A stretch of 15,487 nt of DNA. It comes from CAXSEF01 sp964236585 (lineage in GTDB: Bacteria > Pseudomonadota > Alphaproteobacteria > Acetobacterales > Acetobacteraceae). The notes under the pieces are model-generated. The model made no database searches, was not told where the DNA came from, and worked only from the letters and a program-made list of their open reading frames with translations. The translations under genes and the position numbers were made by a program. Positions 1-8,194 of this stretch are shown in pieces. The stretch is from the NCBI GenBank assembly GCA_964236585.1, contig CAXSFE010000089.1, positions 1 to 15,487 of the forward strand, read 5' to 3'. Each line of letters opens with the position of its first letter. The first letter of the stretch is position 1.

Positions 1-2757
1 GCGCACCGCCCAGAGCACCGCGCGGCGGTCCAGGCCGAGCGAGGCGAAGCCGTCCGCCTCGGCCAGGCGCTCCAGGGCGGGTGTGCCCAGCGCCGCGCGG
101 CGGGACAGCTCGGCGACCGAGGCGTAGGGCCGGTCGCGCCGGGCGACGAGGCGGGCCGCGTCGGCCTCGGGCAGGCCCCGGGCCATGCGCAGGCCGAGGC
201 GGACGGCGAGACGCGGCCTGGCGGGCGGGGCGTCGTGGCCGTTCAGGCCTGTGCCGATCTCGTCCGGGCGCTTGTCCTCGTCCCCGCCCGCCGCCTCGTC
301 CGGCTCCAGCGTGCAGTCCCAGTGCGAGGCGTTGACGCAGACCGGGCGGATCGCGACGCCGTGGTCGCGGGCGTCCTGGACGAGCTGGGCGGGGGCGTAG
401 AAGCCCATCGGCTGGGCGTTGAGCAGGGCGGCGCAGAACACGTCGGGGTGGTGGCACTTCACCCAGGCCGACGCGAAGGCGATCAGGGCGAAGGAGGCGG
501 CGTGGCTTTCGGGGAAGCCGTAGGAGCCGAAGCCCTCGATCTGGCGGAAGGTGGTCTCGGCAAGCTCGCGGGGGTAGCCGCGCGCGACCATGCCGTCGAT
601 CATCTTGGCGCGGAAATGGCTGACTCCGCCGGTGACCTTGAAGGTCGCCATGGAGCGGCGGAGCTGGTCGGCCTCGCCCGGGGAGAAGCCGGCGCAGACG
701 ATGGCGACCTGCATCGCCTGCTCCTGGAACAGCGGCACCCCGTAGGTCTTGCCGAGCACACGCTCCAGGTCGGGGTGGGGGTACTCGGCCCGCTCCAGGC
801 CGGCTCTGCGGCGCAGGTAGGGCTGGACCATGTCGCCCTGGATCGGGCCCGGCCGGACGACGGCGACCTGCACGACCAGGTCGTAGAAGGCGGCGGGCCT
901 GTGGCGCGGCAGCATGGCCATCTGCGCGCGGCTCTCGATCTGGAAGGTGCCGATCGTGTCGGCCCGCTGGATCATGCGGTAGGTGGCGGGGTCCTCGGCG
1001 GGGATGTCGGCGAGGCCGAGCACCAGGTCACGGTGGGCGCGCAACAGGGCGAAGACGCGGGTCAGGCAGCCGAGCATGCCCAGCCCGAGCACGTCGACCT
1101 TCATCCAGCGCAGGGACTCTATGTCCTCCTTGTCCCACTCGATCACCGTGCGGCCGGCCATCGCGGCGGGTGCTATGGGCACCAGCTCGTCGAGGCGGTC
1201 GCGGGTCAGCACGAAGCCGCCGGGGTGGGTGCCGAGCTGGCGCGGGAAGCCGATCAGGGTGCGGGCCAGCTCCAGCGTCAAGGCGAGGCGGCGGTCGGAG
1301 GGGTCGAGGCCGAGGGCGATGGCGTGCTCGGCGCCGACGCCCTCCTCGGAGAAGCCCCAGACCTGGCCGGCGAGCGCGCCAGTGACGTCTTCCGGCAGGC
1401 CCATCACCTTGCCCACGTCGCGCACGGCGCCGCGCGGGCGGTAGCGCATCACGGTGGCGCACAGGGCGGCGCGCTCGCGGCCGTAGCGCCGGTAGATCCA
1501 CTGGATCACCTCCTCGCGGCGCCCGTGGTCGAAGTCGACGTCGATGTCGGGCGGCTCGTGGCGCTCTGCGGAAATGAAGCGCTCGAACAGCAGGCCGGAG
1601 CGCACCGGGTCGATCGCGGTGATGCCCAGCACGAAGCACACCGCCGAATTCGCCGCCGAGCCGCGGCCCTGGCACAGGATGGCCTGGCTCCGGGCGTAGC
1701 GGATGATCGCGTGCACGGTCAGGAAGTACGGCGCGTAGTCGAGCCGTGCGATCAGGTCCAGCTCGTGGCGGAGCTGGCGGGCGACGTCGGCGGGCACGCC
1801 GTTCCGGTAGCGCGTCGCGGCGCCCTCCAGCGTGGCGCGTTCCAGCGTGGCCTGCGCGGTCTCGCCGGGGCGGCCGGTCTCGTCGGGGTACTGGTAGCGC
1901 AGGTCGTCGAGCGAGAAGCGGGCGCGCTCGGCCAGCTCCACGCTGCGGGCCAGCGCCGCGGGGTGGCGCGCGAACAGGCGGGCCATCTCCCCGGGCGGGC
2001 GCAGGTGGCAGTCAACGCTGCGCTCGCGGCGGAAGCCGGCGTCGTCGATGGTGCAGCCCTCGCGGATGCAGGTCAGCACGTCCTGCAGGATGCGGCGCTC
2101 CGGCGCGTGATACAGCACGTCGCCGGTGGCCACGCCCGCCACGCCGGCCCGTGCTGCCAGCGTCTCCAGGTCGTGCAGGCGGACCGCGTCGTCCGGGCGG
2201 CGGCGAAGCGTCAGCGCCACCGAGGCGCGCCCGCCGAACTCCGAGCGCAGCCGGTCGAGGCGGGCGCGCAGCTCGGCCGCACGGGCCGCCGGGGCGTCGT
2301 CGTCGCGGGCGGCGGAGGTGTCCCAGGTGGCGTCGGGCGGCACCAGCACGGCGAGCAGGCCCTCCGCGTGCCCGGCCAGGGCGTCGCGCGGCAGGTGCCA
2401 GACGCGCTCGCCGGCGCGGGTCGCGTCGTCGCGGGCGATCTCCGCACCGTCCGCGCCGCGCCGGGTGCGGCCGAGCGAGACCAGCCGGCACAGCCGCCCC
2501 CAGGCCGCCCGGTCGGTGGGGTAGAGCAGCAGGTCGGTGCCGTCCGAGAAGCCGAGCCTGGCGCCCGCCACCAGGCGCACGCCGACCTCCGCGGCGCGGC
2601 CGTGGGCGAGGGCGATGCCGGCCAGCGAGTTGCGGTCGGTGATGCCGAGCGCCGCATGGCCGGACAGCGCGGCCTGCGCGAACAGCTCCTCCACCCGGGA
2701 CGCGCCGCGCAGGAACGAGTGGTTCGTGGTGACCTGGAGCTCGACGTAGGGAGGCAT
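1..2757 (-). CDS. dnaE2: Error-prone DNA polymerase DnaE2 (ImuC), 3' end cut by window
   Basis: Replicative-type (C-family) polymerase alpha subunit specialised for damage-induced translesion synthesis; in the known system it works with ImuA and ImuB on the beta clamp. The reading frame is open for 919 codons to the window edge. It starts with MPPYVELQVTTNHSFLRGAS, the typical DnaE2 N-terminal PHP domain (about residues 5-200). GRGSAANSAVCFVLGI lies near residues 360-375. The catalytic motif PDIDVDF is at 403-409, with the metal-binding Asp pair probably D406 and D408, and the third acid is near D555 in WMKVDVLGLGML. The fingers region (FKVTGGVSHFRAKM) and GFPESHAASFALIAFASAW follow. Full DnaE2 is about 1050-1150 residues, so roughly 150-200 (tail and OB fold) are missing. 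Met1 was chosen because family homology begins there; the Shine-Dalgarno is weak. The upstream neighbour is ssuA, so this is not the usual imuA-imuB-dnaE2 operon. DnaE1 is unlikely because the N-terminus and length fit DnaE2. Confidence 0.95.
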   Translation of the reverse strand, partial: MPPYVELQVTTNHSFLRGASRVEELFAQAALSGHAALGITDRNSLAGIALAHGRAAEVGVRLVAGARLGFSDGTDLLLYPTDRAAWGRLCRLVSLGRTRRGADGAEIARDDATRAGERVWHLPRDALAGHAEGLLAVLVPPDATWDTSAARDDDAPAARAAELRARLDRLRSEFGGRASVALTLRRRPDDAVRLHDLETLAARAGVAGVATGDVLYHAPERRILQDVLTCIREGCTIDDAGFRRERSVDCHLRPPGEMARLFARHPAALARSVELAERARFSLDDLRYQYPDETGRPGETAQATLERATLEGAATRYRNGVPADVARQLRHELDLIARLDYAPYFLTVHAIIRYARSQAILCQGRGSAANSAVCFVLGITAIDPVRSGLLFERFISAERHEPPDIDVDFDHGRREEVIQWIYRRYGRERAALCATVMRYRPRGAVRDVGKVMGLPEDVTGALAGQVWGFSEEGVGAEHAIALGLDPSDRRLALTLELARTLIGFPRQLGTHPGGFVLTRDRLDELVPIAPAAMAGRTVIEWDKEDIESLRWMKVDVLGLGMLGCLTRVFALLRAHRDLVLGLADIPAEDPATYRMIQRADTIGTFQIESRAQMAMLPRHRPAAFYDLVVQVAVVRPGPIQGDMVQPYLRRRAGLERAEYPHPDLERVLGKTYGVPLFQEQAMQVAIVCAGFSPGEADQLRRSMATFKVTGGVSHFRAKMIDGMVARGYPRELAETTFRQIEGFGSYGFPESHAASFALIAFASAWVKCHHPDVFCAALLNAQPMGFYAPAQLVQDARDHGVAIRPVCVNASHWDCTLEPDEAAGGDEDKRPDEIGTGLNGHDAPPARPRLAVRLGLRMARGLPEADAARLVARRDRPYASVAELSRRAALGTPALERLAEADGFASLGLDRRAVLWAVR

Positions 2758-2784
2758 GGGACTCGCGGCCTGGATGGGGCGGCG

Positions 2785-2822
2785 AGCGTAGAGGATCGTG
2801 GAAACGAGAACAAACAGGAAAC
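2785..2822 (-). promoter_or_regulatory. dnaE2 promoter overlapped by a LexA-type box
   Basis: The plus strand carries GAAC (2808-2811), seven bases, then AAAC (2819-2822). This is one mismatch from the direct repeat GAAC-N7-GAAC (GTTC-N7-GTTC) that alphaproteobacterial LexA binds. Read on the minus strand, TTGTTC (2813-2808) is a plausible -35, followed by a 17-bp spacer and TACGCT (2790-2785) as -10, which places the start of transcription about 20 bases before the dnaE2 ATG. The operator half-site overlaps the -35, as expected for repression. Motif positions are seen; function is inferred from the family's known SOS control. Confidence 0.6.
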
Positions 2823-2823
2823 A

Positions 2824-2955
2824 GGCAGCAAGGCTGGGCTCTGCCCAGACCCGCCAGGGGCGAGCCGCCCCTGGACCGGCCTTGCTTAAGGGAAGGCGAT
2901 CCAGGGGCCCAGCCCTTGGCGGGGTCCAGGGGCAGAGCCCCTGGCCTTGCTTCCT
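2824..2955 (+). repeat. Four-hairpin dispersed repeat, copy A
   Basis: An element of about 132 bp bounded by inverted AGCAAGG (2827-2833) and CCTTGCT (2945-2951). It holds four stem-loops in order. Hairpin 1 has arms CTGGGC/GCCCAG (2834-2848). Hairpin 2 has a perfect 9-bp stem, CCAGGGGCG/CGCCCCTGG (2854-2874). Hairpin 3 is imperfect (about 2901-2919). Hairpin 4 has a perfect 8-bp stem, CCAGGGGC/GCCCCTGG (2926-2944). The palindrome CTTAAG (2885-2890) marks the middle. It aligns end to end with copy C and with the reverse complement of copy B. It begins next to the dnaE2 LexA-type site and ends one base from the ssuA stop codon. No open frame or T-tract suggests a gene or a canonical terminator. 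Confidence 0.85.
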
Positions 2956-2956
2956 G

Positions 2957-3883
2957 TCAGGAGGGCGGCTGCCACACGTCCTTGGCGATATCCACCGTCG
3001 TCGGGATCAGGTGCAGCGTGTGGAAGTTGTCAGCGATGGCCTGCTGCTGCGCGACGACGTCGGGGGTGAGCGGCACCACGCCGTAGCTCAGCCGGGCCAC
3101 CGCGATCTCCACCGGCGGGAGCGGCAGGCCGGCGCCGTGGGCGAGCAGGGGTGTCACTTCGGCGGGGTTGGCGGCGGCCCAGCGGTCCAGGGCGGCGATC
3201 TGCCCCAAGATTGCCTGGACGATCGCCGGCTGGGCGGTCGTGAAGGACCGGCTGGCGAGGTAGAACTGGTGGTTGGGCACGAGGCCGGTGGCGTCGGCGA
3301 TGATTCGAGCGCCAGTGTCGGCTTGGGCGGAGGCGAGATAGGGGTCCCAGATCGCCCAGGCGTCGACGCTGCCGCTGGTGAAGGCGCTGCGGGCGTCGGA
3401 TGGCGAGAGGAAGACCGGCGTGATGTCAGACCAGTGCAGGCCGGCGGCCTCCAGGGCGCGCACCAGCAGGGCGTGCACGTTGGAGCCCTTGTTGAGGACG
3501 ACCCGCTTGCCTTTCAGCTCGGCGATGCTCGTGATCGTGCTGTCGTGCGGCACGACGATGGCCTCGCCCTTCGGCGCAGGGGGCTCGGTGCCGACGTAGA
3601 GCAGAGGGGTGCCGGCGGCTTCGGCGAAGATCGGCGGGGTTTCGCCTGTGGTGGCGAAGTCCAGCGCCCCGGCGCCGAACGCCTCAAGCAGCTGCGGGCC
3701 GCCGGTGAACTCGGACCAGGTCACGGTCCAGCCGAACTTGGCCAGGGCGGGCTCGAGCCACGCCTTCTCCTTGAGCAGGATCAGGGTGCCGTATTTCTGA
3801 TAACCGACGCGGACGGTGCCGTCGGCCCTGGCGTGGGCGGCGGACAGGGCGAGGAGCCCGGCGGCGGCCGCGACAAGGCGCAT
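2957..3883 (-). CDS. ssuA: Aliphatic sulfonate ABC transporter substrate-binding protein
   Basis: Periplasmic binding protein that captures alkanesulfonates (taurine-like compounds) and delivers them to an SsuBC-type ABC importer for use as sulfur source. The protein has 308 residues, with a Sec signal peptide at 1-21 (MRLVAAAAGLLALSAAHARA, then DGTVRVGYQKYG). Family signatures are VGYQKYGTLILLK, GALDFATTGETPPIFAEAA, the EPPAPKGEAIVV segment, ELKGKRVVLNKGSNVHALL and GSVDAWAIWDPYLASA, all characteristic of SsuA. The start was set at the Met that opens the signal peptide, preceded by GGAG at suitable spacing; a longer in-frame extension upstream has no signal-like sequence. No permease, ATPase or monooxygenase gene is next to it, so it is an orphan binding protein here. 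It is divergent from the DUF4169 gene and is followed directly by repeat copy A. Substrate could be another sulfonate or nitrate-like compound. Confidence 0.92.
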   Translation of the reverse strand: MRLVAAAAGLLALSAAHARADGTVRVGYQKYGTLILLKEKAWLEPALAKFGWTVTWSEFTGGPQLLEAFGAGALDFATTGETPPIFAEAAGTPLLYVGTEPPAPKGEAIVVPHDSTITSIAELKGKRVVLNKGSNVHALLVRALEAAGLHWSDITPVFLSPSDARSAFTSGSVDAWAIWDPYLASAQADTGARIIADATGLVPNHQFYLASRSFTTAQPAIVQAILGQIAALDRWAAANPAEVTPLLAHGAGLPLPPVEIAVARLSYGVVPLTPDVVAQQQAIADNFHTLHLIPTTVDIAKDVWQPPS

Positions 3884-4035
3884 GGCAGGCTCCGGTGGTT
3901 TGCCCGGACGCTGGCGTGGTTTAGGACAAACTGCAAGTGTGCGTTGTGGAACTGTGCCAGGTGGCGCGTGCGGGTCGGGCCGGGTGCGTGGCGGCCGGAT
4001 TGTCCAGACGAGGTGCACCGTGGCACGGTGGCCGG

Positions 4036-4272
4036 ATGAGCGAGATCGTGAACCTGAACCACGCGCGCAAGCGGCGGGACCGAGAGGCCGCAGCCCGGCA
4101 GGCGGCGGAGAACCGGGCGGTGCACGGGCAGACCAGGGTGGAGCGCAAGGCGCTGGAGCAGGCGGCGCAGCGGCGGGCGGCGCTGCTGGATGGGGCGAGG
4201 ATGGAGACGGAGGCGCCGGACGGTGCGGGATCGGGGCCTGCCGAAGTGCCGGGCGGTGGCACGAAGTCGTGA
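4036..4272 (+). CDS. DUF4169 family small protein
   Basis: A 78-residue, highly charged protein beginning MSEIVNLNHARKRRDREAAA, then QAAENRAVHGQTRVERKALE. The EIVNLN(R/H)(A)RK start and the ENRAxHGxTRxE segment match DUF4169, a small family of unknown function common in Alphaproteobacteria. The Ala/Arg/Glu-rich body (about residues 8-55) should be helical; the last 20 residues are Gly/Pro-rich and probably disordered. The ATG was chosen because the family motif starts there; the same frame runs 33 codons further upstream without resemblance to the family. It stands alone on its strand, divergent from ssuA with 152 bp between them. Family assignment is from memory of the motif; function is unknown. 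Confidence 0.8.
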   Translation: MSEIVNLNHARKRRDREAAARQAAENRAVHGQTRVERKALEQAAQRRAALLDGARMETEAPDGAGSGPAEVPGGGTKS

Positions 4273-4379
4273 TGCCGCTGGCCAGGCTGACTTGCAGGCA
4301 GGCGCGGCCGGCCACTTGGCTGCCAGGCCGAACCCCTGGAAGCCCCGGTTCTCCGGGTCGGCCTTGTTCCCGGGTCGAG

Positions 4380-4440
4380 GTTTCCAAAGGCGAGCCTTTG
4401 GCGGAGCTTGAGGCCCGATGCTTGAAGGCGGGGCCTCGAC
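4380..4440 (+). repeat. Decayed partial copy (E) of the four-hairpin repeat
   Basis: The stem-loop CCAAAGG/CCTTTGG (4384-4401) is followed by GCGGAGCTTGAGGCCC and a matching GGGCCTCGAC. This parallels the right half of reverse-complemented copy B (CCAAGGGC/GCCCTTGG, then GCGGAATTTGAGGC and GCCTCGAC). The second stem, GAGGCCC (4410-4416) with GGGCCTC (4431-4437), has a 14-base loop instead of the usual 3. The left half is not recognisable in 4273-4379, where I see no gene. The 193-bp gap between the DUF4169 and lipoprotein genes holds only this. Confidence 0.6.
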
Positions 4441-4465
4441 GTCGCCTCGCCGCGCACGCCGGAGG

Positions 4466-4708
4466 CTAGCGGCGGCCGCTGCCGAAGGTGATCGAGGCGC
4501 TGTTCGGCACCGTGGCGTTGGGGCCCTGGCCGATGCCCTCGGCGCCCGGCGGCAGGCTGCTCGCGGTCTGCGGCATCTCGTTGGCGCCGCCGTTGGCATT
4601 CGCGGGGCTGTTGCCGGAGACCAGCGGCGGCTGCTCGCCGAAGCGCAGGTCGCAGGCGCCGAGCAGGAGGCAGGCGGCCAGGACGACGAGGCGCATGGGG
4701 CAGGGCAT
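4466..4708 (-). CDS. Small predicted lipoprotein of unknown function
   Basis: An 80-residue precursor, MPCPMRLVVLAACLLLGACDLRFG. It has a hydrophobic signal segment (about residues 6-18) and lipobox LGAC, with Cys19 the lipidated residue. The mature part of about 62 residues is Asn/Gly/Pro/Ser-rich (NSPANANGGANEMP) with no recognisable domain, suggesting an unstructured outer-membrane or periplasmic lipoprotein. The Met at 4708 was preferred over the one at 4696 because GGAGGG sits 4 bases before it; the inner Met lacks a Shine-Dalgarno, and either start leaves the lipobox intact. It follows usg by 69 bp on the same strand and may be co-transcribed. Confidence 0.72.
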   Translation of the reverse strand: MPCPMRLVVLAACLLLGACDLRFGEQPPLVSGNSPANANGGANEMPQTASSLPPGAEGIGQGPNATVPNSASITFGSGRR

Positions 4709-4777
4709 CGGACCCTCCGGGTTGTCGCGGCGCCAACGGTGCCGGACGGTCCGGGTTCGACGGCCCTGCTCCCGGCG

Positions 4778-5038
4778 CTAGTGCAGCTGGAAGCGGTCCG
4801 TGACCGTGTGCCAGCGCGCGGGGCCCACCAGGCTGGCACTGGCGACCCGGACGGAGTGCAGCCTGCCCTCGATCTCGCGCTGCCAGAACGCCAGGAAGCC
4901 GCCGAGCACCGGGAAGCCCGGCGCGATGTCGAGGTCCTGCCAGACGTAGGTCTGGAGCACCGCCGGGTGGTCCGGCAGGCGATAGAGGATCTCGGCCGTG
5001 GTGAGCCGGTAGTCCTTCAGCTGCAGCGACAGGCTCAT
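4778..5038 (-). CDS. usg: Usg family protein
   Basis: An 86-residue cytosolic protein: MSLSLQLKDYRLTTAEILYR, then LPDHPAVLQTYVWQDLDIAP, GFPVLGGFLAFWQREIEGRL and HSVRVASASLVGPARWHTV. The strings LTTAEILYR.PDHP..LQTY.WQD.D.AP and FWQRE.EG.LHSVRVA are characteristic of Usg, a small protein first named for being upstream of trpF in Caulobacter. A role tied to phosphoribosylanthranilate isomerase has been suggested but is not established, and no trp gene is nearby here. The start was chosen by GGAG 8 bases upstream and by family length; a longer frame begins at 5152 without support. It is divergent from groES, sharing a 318-bp control region. Confidence 0.9.
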   Translation of the reverse strand: MSLSLQLKDYRLTTAEILYRLPDHPAVLQTYVWQDLDIAPGFPVLGGFLAFWQREIEGRLHSVRVASASLVGPARWHTVTDRFQLH

Positions 5039-5161
5039 GGATGATTCTCCGTGTGCGGTGTCCGGATAGGGTGCTGTCTGGCCCTGCCGCAGATGGCCGG
5101 AACCGAAACCATCCTGTCGCAGTGGGGCCGGCGGTTGCAATTCCTGTTTCAAATCAGGTGT

Positions 5162-5188
5162 TTGGCACTCTCGTGAGCAGAGTGCTGC
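5162..5188 (+). promoter_or_regulatory. CIRCE operator 1 (HrcA site) upstream of groESL
   Basis: TTGGCACTC, nine bases, GAGTGCTGC. This matches 15 of 18 bases of the CIRCE consensus TTAGCACTC-N9-GAGTGCTAA with the exact spacing. CIRCE is the known operator of the HrcA heat-shock repressor, standard in front of alphaproteobacterial groESL. Here it sits just upstream of the likely -35 (5196). Confidence 0.85.
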
Positions 5189-5194
5189 CGGATG

Positions 5195-5222
5195 CTTGAC
5201 TTGGCCTCCGCGTCACCCTAGG
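5195..5222 (+). promoter_or_regulatory. Probable groESL promoter between the CIRCE sites
   Basis: CTTGACT (5195-5201) is a good -35 for either the housekeeping or the RpoH-type sigma factor. It is followed 15-16 bases later by ACCCTAGG (5215-5222), which resembles an alphaproteobacterial RpoH -10 (C-rich, then TA) more than a housekeeping one. The predicted start of transcription is near 5229, giving a leader of about 128 bases that contains CIRCE 2. The assignment is inference; the -10 is the weak part. Confidence 0.5.
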
Positions 5223-5239
5223 TCTCCTGGACACCCGGC

Positions 5240-5266
5240 CTGGCACTCAGGGCCTGGGAGTGCCAA
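5240..5266 (+). promoter_or_regulatory. CIRCE operator 2 in the groESL leader
   Basis: CTGGCACTC, nine bases, GAGTGCCAA: 15 of 18 consensus bases, and the inner 8 bases of each arm (TGGCACTC/GAGTGCCA) are perfectly complementary. It starts 78 bp downstream of the first CIRCE start and lies beyond the likely start of transcription, so it would be bound by HrcA as DNA and also be present in the mRNA leader. Confidence 0.85.
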
Positions 5267-5356
5267 ACCGCCGGCGGGCCCCGCCTGCCGGCCAAGATCC
5301 ACCATCCGGACCGCGTGGCGCTTGTCGCGGGTTCGATGTTGCCGAGGATGTCCCGC

Positions 5357-5674
5357 ATGGCGAATTTCCGTCCCCTTCACGACCGCATCGTGGTTCGCAG
5401 GCTCACCGCCGAGGAGAAGACGTCGGGCGGGATCATCATTCCCGACACCGTCAAGGAGAAGCCGATGGAGGGCGAGGTCGTGGCCGTCGGGGCCGGCGCG
5501 CGCAACGACGCCGGCGCTCTGGTGCCGCCGGACGTGAAGGCGGGCGACCGCGTGCTGTTCGGCAAGTGGTCGGGCACCGAGGTCAAGCTCGATGGCGAGG
5601 ACCTCCTGATCATGAAGGAGACCGACATCATGGGCGTGATCGAGGGCGGCGCGGCTCAGAAGGCCGCGGCCTGA
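5357..5674 (+). CDS. groES: Co-chaperonin GroES
   Basis: The heptameric lid of the GroEL folding chamber, cytosolic. It has 105 residues starting MANFRPLHDRIVVRRLTAEE. The mobile loop that contacts GroEL is at about 17-33 (TAEEKTSGGIIIPDTVKEK, with III as the hydrophobic contact). GEVVAVGAGARN and DVKAGDRVLFGKWSGTEVKLDGED follow, then the closing EETDI-like LLIMKETDIMGVIE. It is about 8-10 residues longer than usual because of an Ala/Gly/Lys tail (GGAAQKAAA). The start was fixed by family homology and by GAGGA 8 bases upstream; in-frame upstream Met codons at 5315 and 5336 lack support. It is the first gene of the groESL operon under two CIRCE elements, with groEL 197 bp downstream. Confidence 0.97.
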   Translation: MANFRPLHDRIVVRRLTAEEKTSGGIIIPDTVKEKPMEGEVVAVGAGARNDAGALVPPDVKAGDRVLFGKWSGTEVKLDGEDLLIMKETDIMGVIEGGAAQKAAA

Positions 5675-5690
5675 TCCTGCGGATGTCGGG

Positions 5691-5838
5691 GTCCGGGCGC
5701 CTGTCCCGGGCCTGATGCCGATGGCGGCCGGGGCGCCTGCCCCGGGCAGAGAAGAGAGGGGGCGCAGCGATGCGCCCCGGCCCGTGATCCGATCCGGAGC
5801 GGGTTGATGCGGTGCCGGTCCGGGCGCTTCGCTCCCGG
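5691..5838 (+). other. Hairpin cluster in the groES-groEL spacer
   Basis: Four stem-loops lie within 150 bases. The first is at 5691-5711 (CCGGG/CCCGG core). The second is at 5728-5745, a perfect 7-bp stem CCGGGGC/GCCCCGG with loop GCCT. The third is at 5759-5778, a perfect 8-bp stem GGGGCGCA/TGCGCCCC with a GCGA tetraloop of the stable GNRA type. The fourth is at 5820-5838, CCGGG and GC paired around a mismatch, loop TTC. Hairpins 1, 2 and 4 share a GGGCGC...CCCGGGC pattern. None is followed by a T-run, so they look like RNA-processing or stability structures rather than terminators. Cleavage between groES and groEL is known in Agrobacterium; its occurrence here is inference. Confidence 0.65.
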
Positions 5839-5871
5839 GCCGCATGGCGCACAGAAAGAAAGGCCTTATTC

Positions 5872-7524
<1,653 letters not shown>

Positions 7525-7546
7525 TCCACTGACGCCTTGGCGAAGG

Positions 7547-7576
7547 AAGGGGCGGGCGGCTCGGCCCGCCCTTTTT
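7547..7576 (+). terminator. Intrinsic terminator of groESL
   Basis: A perfect 8-bp stem GGGCGGGC (7550-7557) with GCCCGCCC (7564-7571) and loop GGCTCG, followed directly by TTTTT (7572-7576). Flanking A residues (7547-7548) can pair with the T-run. It starts 22 bases after the groEL stop codon. Confidence 0.92.
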
Positions 7577-7671
7577 CGTGCGGTGCCTGCTGGGATTCCC
7601 GGTGCTGCCAGCCCGTGGCTGATCGGGATTGCAGGTGGGTGGGCTCCGATCCGGCTCCGTCACGATGGCGA

Positions 7672-7700
7672 TTGACTCGAACGGTAATTTCTGACCCCAT
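7672..7700 (+). promoter_or_regulatory. Candidate promoter for the first cold-shock gene
   Basis: TTGACT (7672-7677), a 17-bp spacer, then CCCCAT (7695-7700). The -35 is good; the -10 is unlike the housekeeping consensus and resembles an RpoH-type -10. Use would give a leader of about 125 bases before the csp ATG, in line with the long leaders of known cold-shock mRNAs. The rest of 7577-7831 shows no gene. Confidence 0.35.
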
Positions 7701-7831
7701 ACCCCGGCAATCGACGTTTTGGCTTGCCTTGCTGCGCTTCCGTCACTCGGGTGCCTCAAGTCGTCCAGCGGCCCGGTTGTCTGACGTGCCGCGTGATGCG
7801 GCACGGCGCCAATGACGGAGAGTGACTGAGA

Positions 7832-8035
7832 ATGGCGACCGGCACTGTCAAGTGGTTCAACACCACCAAGGGTTTTGGCTTCATCATGCCCGAGGATGGT
7901 GGCAAGGACGTGTTCGTCCACATCACCGCAGTCCAGGCAGCGGGCCTTCGGGGTCTCGACGAGAACCAGAAAGTCAGCTACGAGGTTCAGATGGAGCGCG
8001 GCAAAGCGGCCGCCACCAACCTTCGGCCGCTCTGA
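7832..8035 (+). CDS. Cold-shock protein, CspA family (copy 1)
   Basis: A 67-residue single cold-shock domain that binds single-stranded RNA and DNA and melts mRNA structure. MATGTVKWFNTTKGFGFIMP carries RNP1 (KGFGFI, about 13-18), and VFVHI (about 27-31) is RNP2. The C-terminal half is QKVSYEVQMERGKAAATNLR. The ATG follows GGAG by 11 bases. It is the most divergent of three tandem paralogues: compared with the next copy it has NTT for NAT, PED for PQD, LRGLDEN for LQGLNDG, EVQ for EVE and a different end. Spacing to copy 2 is 159 bp, enough for its own leader and promoter, so the three are probably separate units. Confidence 0.96.
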   Translation: MATGTVKWFNTTKGFGFIMPEDGGKDVFVHITAVQAAGLRGLDENQKVSYEVQMERGKAAATNLRPL

Positions 8036-8194
8036 AGCCGAGGTCATCCACAACATCACATGAATTTGCGAGATCACCACGCTGGTGCCAGCGGGGTGGT
8101 TGGCGTGAGTATATTGCCGGCCGCGTAGGTGGCTGGCGGCGTGGCGGTGATCGCAGGGATGCGGTCCCGGCGCGCACGGGAAGGAAGCAGGGTT

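Noticed and set aside
235..2889. An 884-codon open frame on the plus strand
   Set aside because: It is the exact antisense, codon for codon, of dnaE2, whose motifs are clear. The composition (Gly/Ala/Val/His/Arg-rich) is that of a shadow in GC-rich DNA.
2824..2955. Repeat copy A as the terminator of ssuA
   Set aside because: It lies directly after the stop and is full of hairpins, but no T-run follows any stem on the minus strand, and the same element also occurs upstream of genes.
3781..4839. Long minus-strand frames across the DUF4169 and lipoprotein region (3781-4839 and 3921-4736)
   Set aside because: Low-complexity Arg/Pro/Ala/Ser products without motifs; they conflict with the DUF4169, SsuA and lipoprotein genes, which have family signatures or a lipobox and ribosome sites.
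8080..8093. Hairpin after cold-shock copy 1 as terminator
   Set aside because: CGCTGG/CCAGCG is short, its loop would be two bases, and no T-run follows.
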